A stretch of DNA of 64,000 nucleotides from Paragyromitra xinjiangensis (lineage: Eukaryota; Ascomycota; Pezizomycetes; Pezizales; Discinaceae). Within the stretch, counting starts at the first letter, position 1. Every line of letters starts with the position of its first letter. Under the pieces are notes generated by a model, which saw nothing but the letters and a program-made list of their open reading frames with translations, was not told the origin of the DNA and did not search any database. Shown here in pieces: positions 55,779-64,000 of this stretch. The position numbers and the translations under genes were made by a program. The stretch lies in the NCBI GenBank assembly GCA_038503065.1, contig JBCAMK010000011.1, forward strand, positions 1 to 64,000, given 5' to 3'.

Positions 55779-58611
55779 CTAATAATCCTTTTCGACGGAA
55801 TGAAACACGTCAGATGGTGATGGCGGTGGTGAGTTGCTTAAGTAAACCCAATCATCATCTGGCAACACCATAGATGTATCCGCCATCTTGGCATCTGAAT
55901 CTTGCCGCACCGGCTCAGAGCTCATTATTGAAGCCACTTTGTATACCTCTATCCTCTGAAGTAGTAATGGGTGCACTGAAAAATACTCGTTTTCAAATTT
56001 CAAGAAATCGCCAGACTATCCATAATTCTGTCAGCTATTATACTCATAGGTAATAGATGCGGAAAGACCCACAGCTGCGATTCTTGAAGCTAACCAGAGT
56101 ATTCTTTCAGCTCTGAGATTATCCACCGATGATGACTCTGGCAACCTTTCCTCGCTGTCTAGCCGCGCACCCTTAAACCATTTCTCAGGGAAGTAAAGGC
56201 TAGCCCATTCAAGCCCACGCAACATGTAGTCCTCTGGCAATGGCCTACCAACTCCCCCCTTCGAAAATGGGAGCACTTCTGCTTCTAAATTTTCGTAAGG
56301 AAGGTCTTTAATTAGAGAGTTAAGCATCCTCACTAGAGACCGCCATGGGAACTCGTTTTCTAGCAGTTTGATGGCTGGTTCTGAAGTTTTGATATGCAGC
56401 ATAAATACTAGCCATATATGGACGTGAGACAAGATACTAGCATATCCAGTTCTCTCTAGGATAACTTCCAATATACCGTACGCAAGTTTCTTCGAATAGT
56501 CGAGGGAGATTTTAGAACATTTCAAGCAATCGAGACACTCTTGGTCGGCGTCCGATGGGGCTCCGTGTTGGTACCGGTCATCACTCTCCAGCCTTGAGTC
56601 TGGCTGAAGCAGCGGTGCGACATGCTCGAAGCTAGTGGACGCTGGAAGCGGGGGGAGGATGTCATTATATTCCGCAGTATTGCCAACTTCCGCGGAATAG
56701 GGAACGCCTGGTGGATTTTTCATATCCTCTTTCTCTATGCCCTCATTCATATCTTCTTCCATACCCTCTTTCACATCCCCTTTCGTATCCTCTTCCACTG
56801 GATGTCTCCGTCCTTGGCACCACGCGCGGCGAAGAAGACTGTCTTTGGCACCATATTGATAGAGCCCGACAATATTACAAATTGCTACCCAACTACCTGA
56901 GGCCTATCGTCAGGCTATTCGTCAGTTATCGCTAGGAAATCGGGGGATTGAGTTTTCACAAACCTCCCATTTCGGCTTTGAATCCCTGACATAGGTATCG
57001 AGGAGAAGTAAAATGCTCTCAAGGCTCTTGTCAAATTCATCTAAACCAATATGGGTGTAATTAATTCCATGCATATGGATGAATTCAGTTTCGAACAGAG
57101 ACTTCCGTGACGCGCTGTCTGGAACGAAAATCGAATCGAAAGTGGTGAGTATGCTCTCCCTAGTAGGGGAGAAGGGCTGGTTAACACCTAAACTCTTGCA
57201 GTAATAGAAAATTTCCTCGAGAATATTAGACCTAGTTGATATTGCAAGGTGGTGATATGGACGTCCAACGTGTGGCGTTTTCTTGACCGCCATGGAATAC
57301 CAAAACCGAGCAGTGTCGGCCCAAATATCACTGTCATCTTTTTCAACGGCCATCCGATAGCGAGCAAGATCCCCAAGGCATTCCGCCCACGTATCTTCCA
57401 GGGCAGGAACTGTTTCGTACACTATTTTAATATATGCACCATCAGCCTCCGATTGCAAGGTTTACTAACTTGCTGGTTGCGGTCGCGTGGCTGCGCGGGT
57501 AGGCGCAGATTAGGAACGACTTACGTAGACTCATAATGCTGTAGGCAAAGTAAATAAAGTATAACAGATGCTCCCGGGAGGATGGCAGATGGCGGCGAGC
57601 CAATTCCACGAAGCTGTAGATCCCATGGCGCCACATCCTCGTCGGCATAGCACATTTTAAAGCCAGTCTGTGTAGATCAGGGCCTGCGTTGGGATGTTGT
57701 GAGGCTAGTAAGAAGTCGTGATTTTCCTTCAGTAGAATCAGATGCAGCTTGACCAGAGCCTTCCACTGTTCGTTATTGAGGGGGTCTCCATTGGGATTCT
57801 GAGCAACGGCAGCTTGTTTGGCCTCAATCTCACGACACTTCGCCTCAACCATTACCAATCCAGCGTAGATCCCCTTCACTTCAGTTATGAGAGCATCATT
57901 GCTAATGGGCTTCATCTCGGGCTGCCTCACCATACACGGTGTTTCATCCTCCCCACCGGGAATACTGTAGGGCCAACCATCCTCCTCGCTGGAAATAGGG
58001 GAGGGCAAACTACCTTCAACGGAACCAGTGCAAAACCATTGATCATCGGGAGTAGAGCTGAACCAACTATATGTCCCTCTTTTAGCCATGTTTAGAAGTT
58101 TCCTGACCCGCTTCGGCCGTAAACTGCCTGAAACCATTTCTTCATCGGGGATACTGCAAGGCTGGCCATCCTCCTCGTTGAAAACAGGGGAGAACTGATC
58201 ACCTCCAACGGAAGTAATGCGGGACCAGTTATCATCGGGAGTATAGCTGGACTGACTGTATTTCCCTTTTTTAGCCATGCTGAGGAGTGTCCCGACCCAC
58301 GCTGGCCGTGAAATACCTGGGGCCACTTCATCGGGGATACTGCAAGGCTGGCCATCCTCCTCGTTGGAAACAGGGAAGGACTGATCGCCTCCAGCGAAAG
58401 CAATGCAGGACCAGTTATCATCGGTAGTTGAGCTGTACTGATTGTACTTCCGTATTTCGGCCGTTGTGGGAAGTATCATGACCCACTCCTGCAAACTGTC
58501 TGGGGTCATTTCTTCATCGGAAGTAGAACTGGACTGACCATCCTCTGGATTGGAGGCCTGCTGGTCTTTCCTATGGCCCTCGGAAGCTTTATCACCTAAG
58601 TTAATCTCCAT
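55779..58611 (-). CDS. Est1-type DNA/RNA-binding domain protein (870 aa), apparently intact
   Basis: Exons (minus): 58611-57525, 57421-56964, 56903-56073, 56015-55779; the 2613 nt close in phase throughout. Donors are GTAAGT, GTTTGT and GTGGGT. The N-terminal 200 residues hold three acidic repeats of about 62 aa (EEDGQPCSIPDE, TPDDNWS). A helical region follows (VKLHLILLKENHDFLLAS, LHRLALKCAMPTRMWRHGI). Next is the Est1-type core: IWADTARFWYSMAVKKTP then YHHLAI, FYYCKSLGVNQPFSPTRESI. The extension has LSHVHIWLVF, FPWRSLVRMLN, LPEDYMLRGLEWASLYFPE and AERILWLASRIAA. The last exon ends acidic with DDDWVYL. Classical Est1/SMG proteins serve telomerase or nonsense-mediated decay; this divergent subtelomeric class has no known job. 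The start ATG is the first in frame after a stop-free upstream stretch, so an upstream exon is possible. Confidence 0.85.
57950..58535 (-). repeat. Three coding repeats of about 187 bp in the Est1-like gene
   Basis: CAGGCTGGCCATCCTCCTCGTT-like strings recur near 58340, 58155 and 57970 on the plus strand, about 185 bp apart. The intervening DNA also aligns (GTTATCATCGG, ATTTCTTCATCGG). Each unit encodes about 62 residues. The tract is acidic and probably disordered. Confidence 0.85.
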
Positions 58612-60768
58612 ATATCTAATCAAATTTGAAAGTCAGGAGAGATAGCCATGCCTAGAACATTTTCGGGAACAGCTCCCTCAAGCTCGACCAGACCCAGAGA
58701 TGGGTCTCTTTTCTCAGCCCGCCCACGAGCATTCCCGGGAGAATGGGGAGTTTTCGCTGGGCAAATATCCCGTTTCTTGGCATCTTGACCTTGTGTTAGG
58801 GATATTCCTGATATTCCCAACTCTATCTCTTGAACGCCAGAGCTTCTAGTATGCTTCAAATCCTTTAACTGAGTTGGAAAGCCAGTGCCTAGCTTTCCTT
58901 CAGCATCGTTGGTGAGGCATTGGCAATAAGGATAATCCTCTGGGGACGATGCAGGATAGTCCTCTTTTCCGGGGGTAGTCGGCGAATTGCTTTGTATCGT
59001 AGGTCAGCGCGATTGCCCGAGGAGAATTGGAGGGGTAGCACCACCTTTGCTCACAAGAGTCTTTACGCCGAATCTGTAACTCGTGGCATCTATCTGGTTG
59101 GGAGGAATGACCTTCTTGTTGCTGCATTGCTGTCATGTGGATGCGGGAGGAAGGCCAGGTAGGTCAGTTAATGTGATAAGTAGAGTAAGTTTGGGTCAAC
59201 GGATGAGAAGGAGTGCTAAGGGTGTTTCCCGTCCTCTTATGGCTAATTGTAGGGTAGGGCGGTTCGCCGACAGAGCCTCAAGGCTTTCGATTGCATCCAG
59301 GCAATTTCTCCGCCGACGAATGAGTAATAGGTGCGCAGTAAAGGGGCAATTCTTTCTATCTATCCCGAGCAGTGCGAATTCGCACAAGGTTGAGGAGCTT
59401 TAGCTCAGGCGCCAGTGCATTGTTTGCTGTAGATATGAAGCTCTATCCCTGCAACAGATCTCTAATATGGTGGATTGACTCTAGGAATCAATACAAAGAA
59501 GGCCCGCAAAATTTGCGCCTTAATTTTCATTTCCCTCATCTGCTGGTGTGGTACGACTCAGGAATATTGTGTCCTTTTGCTAAAAGCACCCCTGTCCGCC
59601 ACACACCAGTTCCGCCATATGACTAGTCTTTGCTATATAACCCCCGTGGGGCCGTCATAGAACAATTGTGAGACTTGTCCCATCTTCGTATGCTTGACCC
59701 AAGTAGACTCCGTAAAACCTGTCTCATTCCCACATCCCTGACCCGAGTGCGTACTTTAGAACGGGTGGGCTATCCCATAGTCCGGTAGAAACGACGAGTA
59801 AGAGGGATACTTTCAACAGAGGGGGGGATAACGTTTAGTTAGCACGATAGAAAAGTGAGTATGAGACTAAAAAGCACATATAAGTACGTCACCCCTAAGG
59901 GGGCCGAGGGAACGACGAGTAAGAATCGCTATAACAAAGGTTTCTAACCTAAAGCTTAATGCTGTATCTATTCGGATGATTCTCTAAACCCAGAATCTCC
60001 AGCTACGTGGTGGGGATTAGGCTTGCATATTTGTGCTGGCAAGAAGTTTAGGGATACGAGGAGTATCCTTGCGATGGAGCAATTGGTTATAAGAACTTCA
60101 AGTCACAAATTGAAAGTTTCTCATTTGCCACGAGATCCAAACTTCTTGCCTACTGCTACAAACCCTGCACACTGTGTAAATACTGCATATACTGCATATA
60201 CTGCAGGATCGCTAGGTAACTACCCACAGGCTGCGCTTCCTCTATTCAAGCACCCTGCTTGAAATTACACTTCTCTTATTTCAGAAGGGTGGCAACCTAC
60301 CAGGAACCCAGTGACGGCGCAGTTCCCCAATTCGTTCCCCACTTTCTCCAAAGACAGGGCCCCTTCACATACCTCCTACTTCTGTAGAACCAGAAGAACT
60401 GGAAAACAAGGGGGTGTGGCTTCCTATGCAATGATATCTGTGCCCTATCCCATAGCATGCAAAGTCACCATCCCTTGCTTCCTGGTTCTTATGGTTCTAC
60501 CTTTATTTATTGTTGAAGGGAGCGAATGAAGCCATATCATGTGGCCCAGAGGAACTTTGTACCGACGGAAGAATAGTATTGACGGGGCCTGATATGTGAG
60601 AATGATTATAATAAGAGAATGGATAGTGGAAACAAGGGAATAAATAGGGGCAGGATCCCACCGAGTAGTTAGTTTCTCATTCAGAATAAACATCATCTCC
60701 TCTCTCATAATTTTATTTATAAGGGCTGAGGCTCAACCCTAAAGTCGTTATACACAAAAAAACCTATC
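58612..60768. other. Upstream region of the Est1-like gene; no resolved gene
   Basis: A stop-free minus-strand frame runs from about 58985 to 58620 (PTTPGKEDYPASSPEDYP... to GMAISPDFQI). It could contain a 5' exon of the Est1-like gene, but no ATG or join was found. MITE fragments lie near 59661-59753 and 59770. ACTGCATAT is repeated at 60180-60205. Confidence 0.45.
59661..59753. mobile_element. Fragment of the GTACTNGGGTCAGG MITE family
   Basis: ATTGTGAGACTTGTCCCATC and GCTTGACCCAAGTAG, then AAAACCTGTCTCATTCCCAC and CCTGACCCGAGTGCGTAC. Two right-hand ends lie in direct orientation, so this is a rearranged or nested pair. Confidence 0.5.
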
Positions 60769-61281
60769 ATGCTCCGTGATACTGTACTGATCCACTGCAC
60801 CTACCTAGGTTGCGACTATTCCTTTCTCCTCGAAAACGAAATCGAATGGAAACGCCACGAGCAAACGCAACATTTTCAACCTGAGCTCTGGAAGTGTGGA
60901 GTGATCCCTCCCAACTCTAGCTCTCTATGCGGTAAACTGTCGTTTCGCAGACAATCACACACTACGCACCTGAGAGACGTTCACGGTATTACTGACAATG
61001 AGATCGCGATAAAAACCGAGCAGGCGCATATCGGAAGGGATAACTTCAAGTCCTTCTGGTGCGGCTTCTGTCCATCGATTCCGGGGCAAGAAGACTCGCC
61101 GAGAGGTCGCGTTATCCCGCTAAACAAAAAGGGACCGGACGGATGGGACGAGAGATTTGGTCACCTGAAAAGACATTTCACTGAAGATGGCTATACGATC
61201 GATAAATACGAGTTCCTCATCGATGATGGCGGGGTAGCCATGGCGGGGCCAATGGCACAAACGCTACCTACCGGGGGCTGA
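60769..61281 (+). CDS. C2H2-type zinc-finger protein (170 aa)
   Basis: The ATG at 60769 opens a single frame. Finger 1: C at residue 10 (CTYLGC) with H-x4-H in KRHEQTQH. Finger 2: WKCG...LCGKLSFRRQSHTTHLRDVHG. Finger 3: FWCGFC...GWDERFGHLKRHF. The WCGFC...WDERF.H...H layout is a recognisable ascomycete class of small zinc-finger proteins, often with a longer acidic N-terminus that is absent here. The protein is short and ends soon after finger 3 (TLPTGG). DNA or RNA binding is inferred from the fingers. A promoter-like AT-rich run precedes the start. Confidence 0.8.
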   Translation: MLRDTVLIHCTYLGCDYSFLLENEIEWKRHEQTQHFQPELWKCGVIPPNSSSLCGKLSFRRQSHTTHLRDVHGITDNEIAIKTEQAHIGRDNFKSFWCGFCPSIPGQEDSPRGRVIPLNKKGPDGWDERFGHLKRHFTEDGYTIDKYEFLIDDGGVAMAGPMAQTLPTGG

Positions 61282-61748
61282 AGGTGGAGTACTGAACAAC
61301 GACGGTGATCTCTGGTACCGGGATAAAAACCACATTGTCGGCATTCGGGGATCGGTTAGCGAGGAGGGGAGAATGGAGTAGTTGTTTCGTTTTGACTTTT
61401 CATGTTCTTTTCTTGGCGGGTTAGGTTGTTGGTAAATAGCTCTGGTATATGTTGCTTTAGGCCTGTTTAATTTTAGGATGGGGAGTTTTACTGGTTTAGT
61501 TTTAGTAGTAGCTGGTCTCTGTAATAAAAAGGACGGCGATGCCGCAAATAAATGGAGACAGAGGGCAGTGCTCTGAGCAGATCCTATGCAGTGACTGGAG
61601 TAAATCTCGCCGGTGCTGAAACGGAGATAAATAAACAGTTTTAAGGGAAAACATTCAGCATCCACGTCTACACTAGAATTATCCCTAGGGTATCGCCTTA
61701 AACTATCCCATAGCCCGGTAAAAATATACTGACCTCCCCTTTCTCGAG
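61282..61748. other. Intergenic
   Basis: The minus-strand frame 61665-61264 overlaps the end of the zinc-finger gene and has no independent support. A CTATCCCATAGCCC end of the 3.7-kb MITE family lies near 61706. Confidence 0.5.
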
Positions 61749-63060
61749 GGCCGATTTAGAACTGCCTAGCCCAGGCCAGTTCATTGTCTTTGAGAATATA
61801 CGGTATCAAATATCCAAGATACCTTAAGTTCTCCTTCACCTACCCTTCCCGAAAGCATCAAGAATTCCGTCTTCCCTAAAAACACGATTATTTGCCCATC
61901 CGGGATTGGAATGACATTATCTACGGCTGACGGCCCGCAACCAGTATCTATAACAAATAAAGCAGAATGGGTATCTGCAACCTGCAGCCCTACCGGCTTG
62001 CCTAGCACCTGGGTCCACAACCTCCTCCCCAGCAATCCACGGCGGCTTCAGCAATGCAGAGTAGCGACAGTAAGTAGGTACAAATCCGACTATTACCATG
62101 CAAACTATCAAATATTCACATGTAGATTGACGACTTTGGCCCACAGGCTGCGGACAGCGGGCCACGCGACCCCTAAATTAACCCGAACGACAGCTTCCTC
62201 TCACAGCGAGCAGCTCCCAGAGCTCACTTCCACGTGTCTACCAGCTCGCGGGATCTCGCTAGCACTTCGGTACGCGCCCTTTGCCTCTGCTCGGCTAGCT
62301 GATATTCGCGTGTTTGCGTTCTATTGACCTCCAGCAGTCAAACAGCTGCTGAATTGACTCGGACATGGGAGGTCGATTTGGGTCGATCGACGGAAATCAG
62401 CAGCTAACTCCGGAGGTTTTAGCGTCACGCGCTTTGCAGCGAATAGGCGTCTGAATAGGTGTCTCCTAGGCAGGCAATCGGCAGCGGATTGGCAGGTAGA
62501 CAGACGCGCTTCTTAGGTTCACAGGTTCTCACTCGGGCACGCGAAGCGACGGTCGAAGCGAGCCCAGTCGTTTGCAGAGCTGTGAGCCTAGTGACGACAG
62601 AGCTTTGTACCTTTCCGACTTTTGCAATGCAGAGTAACGATAATAGCATGTACATTTCCGATTCTTGCAATGCAGGTTGGACAAAAGACCTGTTGCTCTG
62701 GCACCGACTCAGGCTACGTGGATTTCCCGCGATCGCTGAAAATGACTCGGCAGCCTTATACGAGTAACTGCACAAATTTGTGCCAGATGCCCAGAATCTG
62801 AAGGGTTTCACAGGGGATAGCAAGGTATTTTGATAGCGAAGTTTTTCTTGTTTCCAGGCAAATTTTTCCTTCCTGATTATTACTCTAAAATTACGAGGAT
62901 GTGATGTGATATATCCCAATTATAGTGTGCATTTGTTTGGGGTTTTCGTTATGCGGTATAAAAACATGTAGCGACGGTTGGGAACAATGTCAGCGCTTCT
63001 TCCGGCATTTTCGAGCGTGAAGGCCGATTTAGAACTGGCCAGTCCAGGCCATTCCGTTAT
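61749..63060. repeat. Second copy of the complex subtelomeric repeat, bracketed by direct repeats
   Basis: From about 62046 the sequence follows 25003-25260 (AGATTGACGACTTTGGCC, GGACAGCGGGCCACGCGAC, GGGATCTCGCT), then jumps to the equivalents of 26760-26960 (GATCGACGGAAATCA, TAGGTTCACAGGTTCTCACTC) and of 26630-26760 and 25575-25660 (CTTTGTACCTTTCCGACT, GCACCGACTCAGGCTACGTG). Near 61750 and 63024 the string GGCCGATTTAGAACTG then CAGGCCA lies in direct orientation about 1.27 kb apart. Confidence 0.75.
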
Positions 63061-63546
63061 TCTCTAGCTGTTCGGAAAGTCTTGACACCTCAAAGACTCC
63101 CACTTGCCAGAGAGCAAATACTCCTACAACTTGGACTAGTATCCCTTTTGGCATAAGAACTTATCTTTCTGGCAGCGCGGAAAACCCACCTACAGGGAGT
63201 TATGGGCGGCAGTGTAAATTTCTTATTCGGGTGTGCCTGGTACATGATATGCATACATGCTTCATGTACGCTCTTTGAACTTACGGCTCCTTTTTAGCTG
63301 TTGGATTGGTAATACGTGGGCATTAACTATGCGCAGAGGTTTCAATGTGGTTCGATCAGTAACCTAAGCCTTTATCACAAGTTGGCCCAAACCACTATTT
63401 TTAGTAAGAAATACATGTATGTATATAGTCTAATTCGCACTCCAGTCTATTCTATTGTGACGAATCATAAAGAAAAATAGCAACCAAAATCGGATAGTAC
63501 CATGCGCGACAACTCGAGCTCCTATCACGTAGCAATTCTCGACATA
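63061..63546. other. Intergenic
   Basis: No open frame of interest. AT-rich with several ATGTAT strings near 63410-63425. Confidence 0.5.
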
Positions 63547-64000
63547 TTAACATTCTACTCCTCCCGCAGAGATAAGGCTGCTCAAGTCTTCAATCTGTAT
63601 CCCAAGCTGGTCGATCAAAATCTGCAGCTTTCTTTTGCCGTGAAGACCCCACATGACCCTATCAAATATTGTAGCTTGCTTTTTTATTCTTTCTGAGTGT
63701 TGTAGTAATACCGCTTTCCTCTCTTGAACATAAAATGTATAGCATACATTTTTGGACGCTGGCGGAGCTGCCGGTAGCGGTCGCTTCGTGAATCGGCTTT
63801 GTAACTCGTTGATTTCGTCAAAAGTCTCATTGATTAAGACAACCGTGTCAACGTAACGCCGGAAGTTTTGAGCCCTAACAAACGTCTCTAGGATCCCGAA
63901 ACGGGAGTAGTGATTCTCGATTTGAACTTGGAACTGGCGCTCCAATGTACCGTATTTATTGATGCTGGAAACAGTTTCGCGGCCGGTGGCAAGGATATTT
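63547..64000 (-). CDS. HeLo-like domain protein, cut by the window edge
   Basis: The minus-strand frame is open from the right edge of the window (GRETVSSINKYGTLERQFQV begins it) to a TAA at 63547. The sequence has the layout of fungal HeLo and related signalling domains: an amphipathic helix LERQFQVQIENHYSRFGILE, then LINETFDEINELQSRF, and near the end FDRVMWGLHGKRKLQILIDQ then LSSLI, comparable to the W...DK.KF..LI..L....L motif. Such domains act in self/non-self recognition and programmed cell death as N-terminal effectors. The missing part lies beyond 64000. A weak donor GTAGAAT sits at the end, so the stop may be in an intron. Confidence 0.5.
   Translation of the reverse strand, partial: NILATGRETVSSINKYGTLERQFQVQIENHYSRFGILETFVRAQNFRRYVDTVVLINETFDEINELQSRFTKRPLPAAPPASKNVCYTFYVQERKAVLLQHSERIKKQATIFDRVMWGLHGKRKLQILIDQLGIQIEDLSSLISAGGVEC

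Noticed and set aside
1..64000. Plant origin suggested by the telomere unit
   Set aside because: Intron size and signals and every recognised family are filamentous-ascomycete-like. Telomere sequence alone is not decisive.

Overview
The window is the left end of a eukaryotic chromosome. It opens with about 24 tandem CCCTAAA units (C-rich strand at the 5' end, as expected for a left telomere). Behind them lies about 64 kb of gene-poor, repeat-rich subtelomere. Genes carry short introns of about 44-90 nt with fungal-type signals (GTATGT/GTAAGT donors, CTAAC/CTGAC-like branch sites, YAG or AAG acceptors). The recognisable families are typical of filamentous ascomycetes (Pezizomycotina): a fungal SANT/Myb protein, Est1-type proteins, an F-box protein, a RING-patatin protein, a C2H2 protein with the WCGFC/WDERF signature, and a HeLo-like domain. 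The plant-like telomere unit (TTTAGGG on the G strand) is unusual for that group, and I cannot name the species.

Layout. 0-3.2 kb: telomere, then a six-exon minus-strand gene whose first intron carries a minisatellite. 3.4-9.7 kb: hairpin MITEs, tandem repeats and two small genes. 10.2-13.7 kb: a SANT/Myb gene and a membrane-anchored coiled-coil gene containing five near-identical intron-like segments in a row. 14-18 kb: a MITE with a 9-bp target duplication, a damaged Est1-like gene and a damaged F-box gene. 18-22 kb: mostly non-coding with inverted repeats. 22.6-24.2 kb: a four-exon gene of probable PD-(D/E)XK fold. 25-27.5 kb: a complex satellite-like block. 27.7-30.8 kb: a decayed RING-patatin gene. 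33.6-38.4 kb: three low-complexity or coiled-coil genes, some with C-terminal membrane segments. 38.7-39.6 kb: two non-autonomous DNA transposons. 40.6-42.5 kb: two small genes. 43.6-48.7 kb: a five-exon Ulp1-type protease gene (1621 aa). 49-52 kb: two small multi-exon genes. 52.6-53.1 kb: a hAT-like MITE. 55.8-58.6 kb: a second, apparently intact Est1-like gene (870 aa). 60.8 kb: a C2H2 gene. 61.7-63.1 kb: another copy of the complex repeat. The right edge cuts a HeLo-like gene.

There is no operon logic here. The picture is a subtelomere where lineage-specific families (Est1-like, F-box, patatin, PD-(D/E)XK-like) are duplicated, tandemly expanded internally and partly inactivated, with many short non-autonomous transposons between them. 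All exon joins were derived by eye from splice consensus and reading-frame agreement. They are hypotheses, although most close exactly in phase.
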